A stretch of 64,000 bases of DNA from JAFECT01 sp036501825 (GTDB lineage: Bacteria > Pseudomonadota > Alphaproteobacteria > Caulobacterales > Caulobacteraceae), in NCBI GenBank assembly GCA_036501825.1, contig DASXZP010000027.1:265244-329243 (forward strand). The letters are read 5' to 3'. The first letter of the stretch is position 1; the number at the start of each line of letters is the position of its first letter. The position numbers were made by a program, and so were the translations under genes. Below, one piece after another: positions 44,155 to 52,918 of the stretch. A model generated the notes under the pieces. That model was not told where the DNA came from. It searched no databases and saw only the letters and a program-made list of their open reading frames with translations.

Positions 44155-45216
44155 ATGTACGATTCCGCCGACGCCCCAGGCGCCAGAACCTTCGCGCCCA
44201 AGGCCGACCCGCTCGCGGGTAAGACGGTGCTCGTCACCGGCGGCGCGGGCTCGTTCGGCTCCCGCTTCGTCAAGACCGCGCTGGAGCGCCACGCGCCGAA
44301 GAAGCTGATCGTGTTTTCGCGCGACGAGCTGAAGCAGTTCAACCTGCGCCAGGAACTCTCCGAGCAGTTCCCGCCGGAAAAGATGGCGCAGATGCGCTTC
44401 TTCCTGGGCGACGTGCGCGACCGTGACCGGTTGGAGCTGGCGTTCCGTGGTGTCGACGTCGTCGTGCACGCTGCGGCGCTGAAGCAGGTGCCGGCGGCGG
44501 AGTACAATCCCAGCGAATGCATCCACACCAATGTGCTGGGCGCCGAGAACGTGGTGCGCGCCTGCCTGCACAACCGTGTGCAGCGGGTGATCGCGCTCTC
44601 CACCGACAAGGCCTGCTCGCCGATCAACCTCTATGGCGCGACCAAGCTCGCGTCCGACAAGGTGTTCGTGGCGGCAAACAACCTCTCCGGCGACATCGGC
44701 ACGCGGTTTTCCGTGGTGCGCTACGGCAATGTCGCGGGCTCCAGCGGCAGCATCGCGCCGTTCTTCAAGAAGCTGCTCGAAGACGGCGCCAAGGAACTGC
44801 CGATCACCGACGCGCGGATGACGCGGTTCTGGATCACCCTGGATCAGGGGGTGAATTTCGTGCTGTCCTGCTTCGAGCAGATGCGCGGCGGCGAGATTTT
44901 CGTGCCCAAGATTCCGGCCTCGACCATCATGGAATTCGCCCACGCCCTGGCGCCCAACATGGCGACCAAGATCGTCGGCATCCGTCCGGGCGAAAAGCTG
45001 CACGAGGCGATGATCTCCGTCGACGACGCACGCCACACCGTCGACCTCGGCGACCGCTACGCCATCGAGCCGGCCTTCGTGGAATACGCGCGCACGCCGT
45101 TCTGCGACGACGGCGCGGGCAAGAGGGTGGCGGAGGATTTCGCCTATACCTCCGACATGGCCGAGCGGCTCGACCGCAAGGGCATCCTCGATCTGCTGGA
45201 AGCCTGCCGTGCCTGA
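44155..45216 (+). CDS. pseB: UDP-GlcNAc 4,6-dehydratase (inverting), pseudaminic acid step 1
   Basis: The 353-residue extended SDR protein has VLVTGGAGSFGSRFV, the active-site segment LSTDKACSPINLYGATKLASD and the PseB-type RYGNVAGSSGSIAPFF and MTRFWITLDQGVNFV. PseB converts UDP-GlcNAc to the 4-keto-6-deoxy-L-altrose derivative, the first step to pseudaminic acid; the Caulobacter homologue is FlmA. GGAGGGGCC precedes the ATG. It heads a run with pseC and pseI behind the CtrA-type box. A FlaA1-like dehydratase of another sugar pathway is the main alternative; the neighbours favour PseB. Confidence 0.92.
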   Translation: MYDSADAPGARTFAPKADPLAGKTVLVTGGAGSFGSRFVKTALERHAPKKLIVFSRDELKQFNLRQELSEQFPPEKMAQMRFFLGDVRDRDRLELAFRGVDVVVHAAALKQVPAAEYNPSECIHTNVLGAENVVRACLHNRVQRVIALSTDKACSPINLYGATKLASDKVFVAANNLSGDIGTRFSVVRYGNVAGSSGSIAPFFKKLLEDGAKELPITDARMTRFWITLDQGVNFVLSCFEQMRGGEIFVPKIPASTIMEFAHALAPNMATKIVGIRPGEKLHEAMISVDDARHTVDLGDRYAIEPAFVEYARTPFCDDGAGKRVAEDFAYTSDMAERLDRKGILDLLEACRA

Positions 45217-45241
45217 CGGCGGGCGGGTGAAGGCCGCCTCC

Positions 45242-46438
45242 ATGACCGACGGCTTTCTCCCCTACGGCCGCCAGACCATCGAAGACGACGACATCGCCGC
45301 GGTCACCGCCGCGCTGAAGGCCGACCTGCTGACCACCGGTCCGCGCGTGGCCGAGTTCGAGCGCGCCTTCGCCGACGCGGTGGGCGCCCCGCACGCGGTG
45401 GTCTGCAACAGCGGCACCGCCGCCCTGCACATGGCGGTGAAGGCCGCCGACCTGCAGCCGGGCGAAATCTGCGTCGTGCCGCCGATCACCTTCGTCGCCA
45501 CCGCCAATGTGGTGCGCTTCGAGGGCGGCGAGGTGGTGTTCTGCGACGTCGACCCGGACACCGGGCTGATGACCGCGGAGACCTTGCGCCAGGCTCTGCC
45601 GCGCGCTCACGGCAAACACGTGCGCGCCATCCTGCCGGTGCACCTGCGCGGCGACCCGATTGCGCTGGGCGAGATCAGGAAGATCGCCGACCGGCTCGAC
45701 GCGGTGGTGATCGAGGACGCCTGCCACGCGGTGGGCTCGATGTCGGGCAACAACCCCGTCGGCGCCTGCGCCGACAGCGCCATGGCCTGTTTCTCGTTCC
45801 ATCCGGTGAAGACCATCTGCACCGGCGAGGGCGGGGCGGTGACCACCCGCGACGAACAGGTCGCGGCGCGCCTGCGCCTGGCGCGCGAGCACGGCTTAAA
45901 GCGCGACCCGGCGGAGTTCATCCTCGAGGACGAAGCGTTCGACGAGGGCGTGGCGAACCCCTGGTGGTACGAGCAGGTCGAACTCGGCTGGAACTATCGG
46001 CTGCCGGACGTGAACTGTGCGCTGGGCCTGTCGCAACTGAACAAGCTCGTCCGCTTCTCGGCGCGCCGCCGCGCCCTGGTCGCCCGCTATCGCCAGGTTC
46101 TGGCGCCCCTCGCCCCGGTGGTGCAGACTATCGACGCGCCCCGGGGCTCAGACCCGGTGCTGCATCTGATGCAGGTTCGCATCGACTTCGAAGCCGCCGG
46201 CCGTTCGCGCCGCGAGGTGATGGCCAGACTGCGCGCCAAAGGCATCGGCACGCAGGTCCACTACATCCCCGTGCATCGCCAGCCCTATTGGCGCGCGCGC
46301 TACGGCCTGGTCGATCTGCCCGGCGCCGACGCCTTCTACGCCAAGACCCTCAGCCTTCCCCTGTTCCCGTCCATGCGCGACGACGACCCCGATCGCGTCG
46401 CCGAAGCTTTGTCCGAGGCGCTCGCCCATGACCGCTGA
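45242..46438 (+). CDS. pseC: UDP-4-keto-6-deoxy-GlcNAc aminotransferase PseC
   Basis: This DegT/DnrJ/EryC1/StrS aminotransferase begins FLPYGRQTIEDDDIAAV, has VCNSGTAALHMA, VIEDACHAVGS and the PLP-lysine motif CFSFHPVKTICTGEGG, and the typical GWNYRLPDVNCALG. It makes UDP-4-amino-4,6-dideoxy-AltNAc from the PseB product. ATG 45242 with GGGTGAAGG before it gives the usual N-terminus (398 residues); GTG 45209, overlapping the pseB stop, would add 11 residues and also has a ribosome-like GGAAG. It overlaps pseI by 11 bases. Confidence 0.92.
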   Translation: MTDGFLPYGRQTIEDDDIAAVTAALKADLLTTGPRVAEFERAFADAVGAPHAVVCNSGTAALHMAVKAADLQPGEICVVPPITFVATANVVRFEGGEVVFCDVDPDTGLMTAETLRQALPRAHGKHVRAILPVHLRGDPIALGEIRKIADRLDAVVIEDACHAVGSMSGNNPVGACADSAMACFSFHPVKTICTGEGGAVTTRDEQVAARLRLAREHGLKRDPAEFILEDEAFDEGVANPWWYEQVELGWNYRLPDVNCALGLSQLNKLVRFSARRRALVARYRQVLAPLAPVVQTIDAPRGSDPVLHLMQVRIDFEAAGRSRREVMARLRAKGIGTQVHYIPVHRQPYWRARYGLVDLPGADAFYAKTLSLPLFPSMRDDDPDRVAEALSEALAHDR

Positions 46439-47516
46439 AATCACCCCAGAAGTCGTCATCGCCGGCCGTCGCATCGGCGCTGCGCACGAGCCCTATGTGA
46501 TCTGCGAGCTGTCGGGCAACCACAACGGCAGCCTCGATCGCGCGCTCAGCATGATCGACGCGGCGGCGGCGACCGGCTGCGATGCGATCAAGATCCAGAC
46601 CTACACCGCCGACACCATCACCATGGACTGCGACCGGCCGGAGTTCCACATCAAGGGGGGCCTGTGGGACGGGCGGAGCCTGTACGAGCTGTACCAAGAG
46701 GCGCACACGCCGTTCGAATGGCATCCGGCGCTGTTCGAACGCGCCAGGCAGCGCGGCGTGACCCTCTTTTCGTCGCCCTTCGACGAAACCGCCATCGACC
46801 TCCTCGCGAGCCTCGATGCGCCCGCCTACAAGATCGCGTCCTTCGAGGCGGTGGATCTGCCGTTGATCGCCTTTGCGGCGTCCAAGGGCAAACCGCTGAT
46901 CATCTCCACGGGCATGGCGAGCCTGCCCGAGATCACCGCCGCGCGCGAGACAGCGCTGAAGGCGGGCGCCGCCGGTGTCGTGATGCTGCACTGCGTGTCG
47001 AGCTATCCCGCCGCCCTGGAAGACGCCAACGTGCGCACCGTCGCCGACATGGCGCAGCGCTTCGCGTCCCCGATCGGCCTGTCCGACCACACGCCCGGCA
47101 CGGCCGCGGCGGTCGCCGCCATCGCCATGGGCGCCAGCGTGGTGGAAAAGCATTTTACCCTGGCCCGCGCCGACGGCGGTCCCGACGCCGCCTTCAGTCT
47201 GGAACCCGACGAGTTCACCGCCCTGGCGCGCGACTGCAAGCAGGCGTGGCGCGCGCTGGGCAAGGCGCACTACGACGTGCTCGGCTCCGAACGCGGCAGC
47301 CTGCAATTCCGCCGCTCGCTCTACATCACCGCCGATGTGCACGCCGGCGAACCGCTCACCCGCGCCAACGTCCGCTCCATCCGCCCCGGCAACGGCCTCC
47401 CGCCGGCAGATCTGGAACGCGTGCTGGGCCGCGTGGCGTCACGCGACCTGAAGCGCGGCGAGCCGCTGGCGTGGGACATGGTGCATCACGGCTCGACCCG
47501 GGGCGAAGCGGCTTGA
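46428..47516 (+). CDS. pseI: Pseudaminic acid synthase
   Basis: The 362-residue NeuB-family enzyme condenses the 6-deoxy-2,4-diacetamido-altrose with PEP. It has ICELSGNHNGSLDRAL, AIKIQTYTADTITMDC (PseI-like spacing), LFSSPFDETAIDLL, the GLSDHTPG and VVEKHFTLAR motifs, and a C-terminal antifreeze-like SAF domain (RSLYITADVHAGEPLT, VRSIRPGNGLPP). PseI and NeuB are close relatives, but the PseB/PseC neighbours and the TYTADT segment favour pseudaminic acid. The next gene starts within its stop codon. Confidence 0.92.
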   Translation: MTAEITPEVVIAGRRIGAAHEPYVICELSGNHNGSLDRALSMIDAAAATGCDAIKIQTYTADTITMDCDRPEFHIKGGLWDGRSLYELYQEAHTPFEWHPALFERARQRGVTLFSSPFDETAIDLLASLDAPAYKIASFEAVDLPLIAFAASKGKPLIISTGMASLPEITAARETALKAGAAGVVMLHCVSSYPAALEDANVRTVADMAQRFASPIGLSDHTPGTAAAVAAIAMGASVVEKHFTLARADGGPDAAFSLEPDEFTALARDCKQAWRALGKAHYDVLGSERGSLQFRRSLYITADVHAGEPLTRANVRSIRPGNGLPPADLERVLGRVASRDLKRGEPLAWDMVHHGSTRGEAA

Positions 47517-48187
47517 GTGCGTCGCCGCCCAAGCTCGCCTTGCGCGATCGGCTGGCCGCCGCCGCCTGGGTGCTTGGCGTCGTCCAGAATCTGATCTGTC
47601 AGCTCATCGCGGGCGCCGCGTGGAAGACGGGCTACAGCTGGTCGCGCAACAACGTCAGCGACCTCGGCAATGTCCTGTGCCAGACCTGGGACGAGGATCA
47701 TCCGCGCTACGTGTGTTCGCCGCTGCACGCGATGGTCAATCTGTCGTTCCTGACCGAGGGGCTGCTGCTCGCGCTCGGCGTATGGCTGGCGGCGGCGATC
47801 TGGCGCCGCGGCGCGAGCGCCGTTACGGCGCGCATCCTGATCACCCTCGCCGGCGCCGGCTGGGTGTTGGCGGGCCTCTATCCCGCTGACGTCAATCTCA
47901 ACATCCATCTGATCGGCGCGGTCCTGATCTTCTTCGTCGGCAACGCCGCGCTGTTGCTCATTGTCCGCGCGGCGGCGCCAGGAACGCCTCGTCTCCTGCG
48001 GGCGCTCGCCGGACTAGGCGGCCTCGTCGGCCTGACCACGGCGGTATCGTTCCTGAGCGGCCACTATCTCGGTCTCGGCATGGGCGGCCTGGAGCGGTTC
48101 GCCGCCTACCCCCTAGAGGTCTGGACCATCGCAGCCGCCGTCTGGCTTGCGAGCGGCCGCCGGGATCGTGCGGTCCATCATTCGTAG
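47513..48187 (+). CDS. DUF998 membrane protein
   Basis: The 224-residue protein has six hydrophobic helices and the DUF998 pattern: LGVVQNLICQLIAGAAW, GYSWSRNNVSDLGN near residue 38, PLHAMVNLSFLTEGLLL, and LYPADVNLNIHLIGAVLIF. The start is TTG 47513, overlapping the pseI stop (TTGA), so it is translationally coupled to the pse genes. DUF998 proteins have no assigned function. A role in the pathway is not indicated by sequence. Confidence 0.78.
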   Translation: MSASPPKLALRDRLAAAAWVLGVVQNLICQLIAGAAWKTGYSWSRNNVSDLGNVLCQTWDEDHPRYVCSPLHAMVNLSFLTEGLLLALGVWLAAAIWRRGASAVTARILITLAGAGWVLAGLYPADVNLNIHLIGAVLIFFVGNAALLLIVRAAAPGTPRLLRALAGLGGLVGLTTAVSFLSGHYLGLGMGGLERFAAYPLEVWTIAAAVWLASGRRDRAVHHS

Positions 48188-48275
48188 AAAGGCGCGGTCA
48201 GGACGCCCGCGAGCGCAAATGGCGCGCCGTCCATTTCTGCGATAACGTCGAGCCGGGTGATGGGCGGGGGCTCAC

Positions 48276-49874
48276 TTGCGCGCGTTATTGTTCAAGCTGG
48301 GACACATCTTCGTCCCGTTCCTGCTTCTGGTCGTCGGCTTTGCGGCGATCTATTCCGCAGCGAACTATTTCCTGGTCATAACGACCGGCTGGCTTCCCCT
48401 CGACCGCAACCTGGTGAACGGCTGGCTGCCTGGCGTGCTCGGCCTGGCGCTGACCCATGTCGTCCTCTCGCCGCGCCTGCACGCACTCAAGCCGGATAAG
48501 GACGGCGATACGCCCTACGCCTACTTCTTCGCCGCGGCCGCCGTGGTGATCGCGCCCGTGTGTCTTGGGCAATACTGGCTCTCGGCGGAGGCGGGCAGGC
48601 TCGTCCACGTCGACAGAACGGAGATGATCGCATCCGCGCCGCAAGCCGCCTATTACACGGCCTCGTCGGTCTGCGCCGACCGGGATCATCCGGTGGTGAC
48701 CGAGCACAGTGAGTTGAGCGGAAAGCACAACGAAGACCTGGATTTCCATCTGTACGTCCTCGTACCCATCTGCGCGTCGGCAAAGCCCAACGTGTGGATC
48801 GGTTTGCGATACAACGGCAGCACCGACAGCGGCGCGTCGGACGCGGTCAAGGAAGCGAAGTACAAGGCGTTCGCCGAAAAGAGCGAAAAGGAATTCGACG
48901 CGCTCGATTTCGCGAAAGTGACCTATTTCGAGTCTCTCGGACACACCACGGACCGGCGCGTCTATGAAAAGGCGCTGGTGAAGCGCGGGTTCGTTACACC
49001 GGCTGCGCCGATCATCCTGATTCCGCATCAGGCGCCGTTCGAAAGCCGCGGCGGAAGCAAGCTCGAATGGGCGATGCGCCTGTTCGGCGGCGGCGCGGTC
49101 GTGTTCCTGTTGATGCTTCTCTTCCGCGGGCTCGATCCGGAGAGAATGGAAGAATCACGCCTGCCTAAGTCGGCGCGCAAGCCTCACAAGAGCGCCTTCC
49201 TGCAGATATTCGTTCCGCGGCGCGACATGTACGGTCTGCCGGTCCTGTTGGACCTTAATCTCGGCGTCTATGCCGCCATGGTGTTCGCGGGGCTGGGGGT
49301 TGTTTCCTTCCAGACCGACGATCTGCTGGCGTGGGGCGCGATCAACGGCCCGGTCACCCATGGCGCCGGCCTCTACCGACTGATCACCAGCCAGTTCGTG
49401 CACGGCGGCGTCATGCACATCCTGTCAAACATGTACGGGCTGCTGTTCGGCGGGCTCTTGCTCGGCTCGGTGCTACGCAAATGGGGGCTCATCCTGGCCT
49501 ACCTGTTCTGCGGGCTGGCGGGCTCGGCCGCGACCTTGATCACCCATCCTACGCACGTCACCGTCGGCGCATCCGGCGCGATCATGGGGCTGTTCGGCGT
49601 GCTTACGGTGCTCGCGGTGCTCGGCGACCCGCGGGTCGCCGGCGCCCGCGTGGCGATCCTGGCCAACTGCGTGCTCTTCGCGGGCTTCACCTTGTACCTG
49701 GGCGCCGCAATGCCCGGGATCGACAACTCGGCGCATGTGGCAGGCTTCGTGGCGGGGCTCGCGCTGGGCCTGGCGATCTATGCCTTTCCCTGGGGCGCGC
49801 CGCTCGAGCATGAGGTCGAGCCCGACGCCGGTGAAGACGTCGGCGAGTCTGTCGCGCCGCCGACGCCGGAGTGA
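48276..49874 (+). CDS. Rhomboid-family intramembrane protease with long N-terminal region
   Basis: The C-terminal 230 residues form a rhomboid core: QFVHGGVMHILSNMYGLLFGG, the serine in GASGAIMGLFG near residue 437, and the histidine in IDNSAHVAGFVAGL near 486, so the Ser-His dyad is complete. The first 300 residues are extra: three membrane helices, then a soluble domain of about 160 residues with two cysteines (SSVCADRDHP, LVPICASAKP) and another helix. The TTG at 48276 is the best start in frame, but the ribosome site is poor. Substrates are unknown. It ends 21 bases before the convergent Sel1 gene. Confidence 0.88.
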   Translation: MRALLFKLGHIFVPFLLLVVGFAAIYSAANYFLVITTGWLPLDRNLVNGWLPGVLGLALTHVVLSPRLHALKPDKDGDTPYAYFFAAAAVVIAPVCLGQYWLSAEAGRLVHVDRTEMIASAPQAAYYTASSVCADRDHPVVTEHSELSGKHNEDLDFHLYVLVPICASAKPNVWIGLRYNGSTDSGASDAVKEAKYKAFAEKSEKEFDALDFAKVTYFESLGHTTDRRVYEKALVKRGFVTPAAPIILIPHQAPFESRGGSKLEWAMRLFGGGAVVFLLMLLFRGLDPERMEESRLPKSARKPHKSAFLQIFVPRRDMYGLPVLLDLNLGVYAAMVFAGLGVVSFQTDDLLAWGAINGPVTHGAGLYRLITSQFVHGGVMHILSNMYGLLFGGLLLGSVLRKWGLILAYLFCGLAGSAATLITHPTHVTVGASGAIMGLFGVLTVLAVLGDPRVAGARVAILANCVLFAGFTLYLGAAMPGIDNSAHVAGFVAGLALGLAIYAFPWGAPLEHEVEPDAGEDVGESVAPPTPE

Positions 49875-49895
49875 CTTCGGACGAGCGTCGCTCGC

Positions 49896-50393
49896 TTAGT
49901 CGCCGCCGCAGTCCTTGAAGTTCGTGTCGAGGCAGGTTTTCGCGTCGTGTTTGCCGCGCTCGATCTGATCGGGCGTCATTTCGGTGGCGACGTGATCGCG
50001 GTACTTGTCGACGCCTTCGACGCCGCGGCTCACGGCGACGGTGAACCACAAATAGCCTTTGACATAGTCCTTGGGCATGCCCTCGCCGGTGGCATAGACG
50101 ATGCCGATGTTGACCTGTGCGCCCTTCTGACCCTGCTTCGCCGAGGCCAGAAGCCACTTGGCCGCCAGGGCAGGGTCCTTCGCCACGCAGTGGCCGGTGA
50201 GGTACATGATGCCGACCAGGCACTGCGCCTCCGCGTTGCCTTGCTCGGCGAGGGGCTTCAGCAGCTCGAGCGCCTTGGCGTAGTCGCCCTTGTGAAACGC
50301 CGCGTCGCCGTCGCTCATCTGATCGGCGTGGGCGGCGCCTGTGAAGCCGAGGAACAGGGCGGCGAGGGCGCCTAAGATCGCGTGTTGACGCAT
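49896..50393 (-). CDS. Exported Sel1-repeat protein
   Basis: ATG 50393 gives a signal peptide (LGALAALFLGFTGAAHA). The 165-residue protein has Sel1-like repeats: AFHKGDYAKALELLKPLAEQ, GNAEAQCLVGIMYLTGHCVAKD, and GAQVNIGIVYATGEGMPKDYV, and ends with a cysteine pair (KTCLDTNFKDCGGD). Sel1 proteins are periplasmic adaptors without enzymatic function. The frame extends to 50423 but nothing supports a longer start. Confidence 0.85.
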   Translation of the reverse strand: MRQHAILGALAALFLGFTGAAHADQMSDGDAAFHKGDYAKALELLKPLAEQGNAEAQCLVGIMYLTGHCVAKDPALAAKWLLASAKQGQKGAQVNIGIVYATGEGMPKDYVKGYLWFTVAVSRGVEGVDKYRDHVATEMTPDQIERGKHDAKTCLDTNFKDCGGD

Positions 50394-50518
50394 TTTAGAA
50401 CGCCTTCGAATCGAGGAACGCATAGGACAATCCCCCCGGACTGCAACTTCTGCGCACAGACTAGCGGGAATTGCGGAAATGGGAACCTGGCGGCGTGGCG
50501 GGCGGGCCTAAGATCATT

Positions 50519-50761
50519 GTCCACGAACCACACAAACCACACGAACGAAGCATGGGTGCGGCGCTGCGCGCCGCTTCGCTCAACCCTTCCCCCGCTCATC
50601 TCCGCGAACGCGGGGACCCAGGTTTTTTTGTTTTCAAACGGTCGCCATCCGGGTTCGCGCTCCCACGCCAAGCCAACATTCGCTTGGTTTGAGGGAAAAA
50701 GCCTGGGTCCCCGCGTTCGCGGGGATGAGCGGAATTAAAACGTTTCAGCTCTGGTTCGTGC
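50519..50761. repeat. Remnant of the AACCACACG-word element, interrupted by a REP copy
   Basis: The left arm 50519-50547 matches the outer left arm at 36405-36433 with one difference. At the other end only a short decayed right arm remains (TGGTTCGTG near 50751-50759). Between them lies the REP/MITE-like copy 50592-50732. The simplest reading is that the REP element landed inside the older element. It occupies most of the 375-base gene-free gap 50394-50768; the remaining bases (50394-50518) show nothing recognisable. Confidence 0.6.
50592..50732. repeat. REP/MITE-like palindromic element, copy 2
   Basis: Arms 50592-50622 and 50702-50732 are a near-perfect 31-base inverted repeat with the same sequence as the element at 5523-5665, apart from a few changes. 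The interior is also homologous and in the same orientation (T-run, TCGCCATCCGGGT, GCCAACATT versus CAAACATTT, GAGGGAAAAA). This shows two related copies of one mobile or propagated unit 45 kb apart. Confidence 0.88.
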
Positions 50762-50768
50762 AAGTCGT

Positions 50769-51455
50769 CTAGCGACGGTCCAGCAGCGCCGCGGTTTCGG
50801 TCCATCCCACATTCGCCACCGCATCGATGAAGGCCATGTAGGGGGTGAAGTCGTGGCCTTGCGGGTAGGGTTTGGGCGTGAAGGCGTGGTAGCGCACGGG
50901 CAGGTTGGCGGCGGCAAAGGCGCCGTCGGCTTCCAGGTATTCGCGGGAACCGCCGGTGGAGAGGTAGGTCGTGGCGTTAAGCGTCCGGCAGATCGCCAGC
51001 AGGTGGTCGGAGCGTTTGCCTTCGCAGGCGAGTTCGCTCGCGGGAACGATACGGGTGGGGATGTTCAGCGCCTTCGCGGCTTCGGTGATGACGGCGCCGG
51101 TCAGGGCGGCGAGATGCGCCGGCGCCTTACTGAAATTCGCTTCCAGGAACGCGATGGCGGCCTCGAGGTGCGGGCGCGACCCATAGGCGTGGCGCACCGA
51201 GGCGAGGTGTTTCTCGCGCCAGGGCTGATCGTAGGCGATTTCGATGTCGCGAATGCGGGCGGCCTGGGCGTGCTTCTTCACCGGCACGGTCAGCATCACT
51301 TCGCCAGCGGCGCCCATGATGCGGTTGCGCGATTGCCAGGAGCGGCGTTCGAACTGGACGTCGTCGAGCAACACGAAGATGTCCGACTGTGCGATCAGCT
51401 CGAAATAGCCGAGGTAGGGCAGGTAGGTCGGCTGCATGATCGCAACGACGGTCAC
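50769..51455 (-). CDS. WbqC-family protein
   Basis: The 228-residue protein has the WbqC-like start AIMQPTYLPYLGYFELI, then DIFVLLDDVQFERRSWQSRN, and YLSTGGSREYLEADGAF. WbqC-type proteins occur in O-antigen and flagellin-sugar loci; their chemistry is not established here. Its GTG start overlaps the methyltransferase stop (GTGA at 51452-51455), so the two are coupled. It is followed by a repeat remnant. Confidence 0.88.
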   Translation of the reverse strand: MTVVAIMQPTYLPYLGYFELIAQSDIFVLLDDVQFERRSWQSRNRIMGAAGEVMLTVPVKKHAQAARIRDIEIAYDQPWREKHLASVRHAYGSRPHLEAAIAFLEANFSKAPAHLAALTGAVITEAAKALNIPTRIVPASELACEGKRSDHLLAICRTLNATTYLSTGGSREYLEADGAFAAANLPVRYHAFTPKPYPQGHDFTPYMAFIDAVANVGWTETAALLDRR

Positions 51456-52117
51456 GCGCGCGCCTTGCCCCAGACGATCAGGTCGCTGTTGGCGACATGC
51501 ACGCCGGCTTGCACGTTCTCGAACCGCGCCTGCAGCGCGACGATGTCGAACAGGCCCAGCGTGCGGACGAGCAGCGCCTCCAACTCGCCGGCGTCGTAGA
51601 AGCGGTTGATCAGGCCGGCTTCGCCGGTCTCTTCGGTGGAGAGACGCCAGGTGTGCGGTTCGACTTCGACGCCTTTGCCGCAGCGATGATCGTCGGTGAG
51701 CCGCGTGCTGAGGAACACGTCGGCGCCGGGGGCGAGTTGCGTTTCCAGCGCGGCCAGCACCGCGACCGCCTCGGCGCTGCGCAGGTAGCAGAGCAGGTTG
51801 GGGATCATCACCGCGTCGAAGGGCGCGTCGTCGAGGCGCGGAAGGCCTTGCGACAGGTCGGCCTCGACCAGCTCGGCGATCTCGCCCAGGTTGAAGCGCG
51901 CGTCCGCCAGCGCCTCGGCGCTGAAATCGACGCCGGTGACGGCCCAGCCGTAGGCCAGCGGCAGAGCCAGGTTGTTGCCGGTCCCCGAGCCAAGCTCGAC
52001 CATACGCCCGGCCCTGCGATCCAGGCCCTGTTTGAAGAACCAGCGCGTGACGAAGGCGTCGGGGTATTTCAGCCCTTTGATATCGCGCAGGTCTCGCACG
52101 CCGTATCGCCCGCCCAT
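51452..52117 (-). CDS. Class I SAM-dependent methyltransferase in the pse region
   Basis: The 221-residue protein has SAM motif I MVELGSGTGNNLALPLA near residue 41, an acidic VTGVDFSAEALADAR, and motif IV-like FDAVMIPNLLCYL. ATG 52117 (MGGRYGVRDL) is preferred over TTG 52141, which would start inside the 16-base tandem repeat. The partner is WbqC; methyltransferase plus WbqC pairs beside pse genes suggest modification of the flagellin sugar or its carrier, but the substrate is unknown. Confidence 0.85.
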   Translation of the reverse strand: MGGRYGVRDLRDIKGLKYPDAFVTRWFFKQGLDRRAGRMVELGSGTGNNLALPLAYGWAVTGVDFSAEALADARFNLGEIAELVEADLSQGLPRLDDAPFDAVMIPNLLCYLRSAEAVAVLAALETQLAPGADVFLSTRLTDDHRCGKGVEVEPHTWRLSTEETGEAGLINRFYDAGELEALLVRTLGLFDIVALQARFENVQAGVHVANSDLIVWGKARA

Positions 52118-52120
52118 CTT

Positions 52121-52168
52121 ACCAAGTAGACATGTTACCAAGTAGACGTGTTCCCAAGTAGACTCGCA
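52121..52168. repeat. Three tandem 16-bp repeats between divergent sugar genes
   Basis: Copies at 52121-52136 (ACCAAGTAGACATGTT), 52137-52152 (ACCAAGTAGACGTGTT) and 52153-52168 (CCCAAGTAGACTCGCA) share CCAAGTAGAC. They sit just upstream of the methyltransferase start (minus) and 44 bases before pseF (plus). The position and helical-turn-like spacing fit a regulator binding array, although a simple slippage repeat is possible. Confidence 0.7.
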
Positions 52169-52211
52169 TGGTTCGGTGATTTGCCGAACACGAGGTTAAG
52201 CGGAGACGGGC

Positions 52212-52907
52212 ATGATCCTGGGCGTGCTGCAGGCGCGGATGAGCTCCACCCGCCTGCCGGGCAAGGTGATGAAACCGCTGCTCGGCGAACCCATGATCGC
52301 GCGCCAGATCGAACGCCTGCGCCGCGCGGAGCGGATCGACCGGCTGGTGGTGGCGACCAGCGATCACACCTCGGACGACCCGCTGGCGGCCGCGTTGCGC
52401 GAGGCGGGGGTGGACGTCCATCGCGGGCCGCTCGACGACGTTTTGGCGCGTTATGCGGGGGCCGTGCGCGCCTTCGGGCCTGCCCACCACGTGGTGCGCC
52501 TGACCGCCGATTGTCCTTTGGCGGACTGGCGCGTGATCGACGCCTGTATCGAGTTTCACCTGGACGGCGGTTTCGACTACACCGCCAACGACCTGCAGCG
52601 GACCTTCCCGCACGGGCTCGACGTGGAGGTGATGACCACCGCGGCGCTGGGCATCGCGGCGCGCGAAGCGTCGACCGCGGAGGAACGCGAACACGTCACG
52701 CCGTTCCTGTACCGGCGGCCCGAACGTTTCAAGCTGGGTTCGCTCACCCAGGCGAAGGACCAGAGCGCCGAACGCTGGACCGTGGACACGCCTGCCGACT
52801 TCGAGTTCGTGAAGCGGGTGTATGAGCGGCTGTATCCGTCGAATGCGGCCTTCACGACGGAAGACGTGATGGCGTTGGAATTTCGGCATACGGCGGTGGA
52901 TGCGTAA
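52212..52907 (+). CDS. pseF: SpsF/PseF-type cytidylyltransferase
   Basis: The 231-residue nucleotidyltransferase starts MILGVLQARMSSTRLPGKVM, the nucleotide-binding loop of the SpsF/NeuA-like family, and has VRLTADCPLADW and HGLDVEVMTTAAL, YTANDL and EREHVTPFLYRRPE. The family includes CMP-pseudaminate-forming PseF and spore-coat SpsF. With PseB, PseC, PseI and PseG in the window it most likely activates pseudaminic acid with CTP. It is divergent from the WbqC pair, and an inverted-repeat element follows its stop. Confidence 0.82.
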   Translation: MILGVLQARMSSTRLPGKVMKPLLGEPMIARQIERLRRAERIDRLVVATSDHTSDDPLAAALREAGVDVHRGPLDDVLARYAGAVRAFGPAHHVVRLTADCPLADWRVIDACIEFHLDGGFDYTANDLQRTFPHGLDVEVMTTAALGIAAREASTAEEREHVTPFLYRRPERFKLGSLTQAKDQSAERWTVDTPADFEFVKRVYERLYPSNAAFTTEDVMALEFRHTAVDA

Positions 52908-52918
52908 GGAAGATTTAC

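Noticed and set aside
47513..48187. PseH acetyltransferase directly after pseI
   Set aside because: The product is a six-helix DUF998 membrane protein without GNAT motifs.
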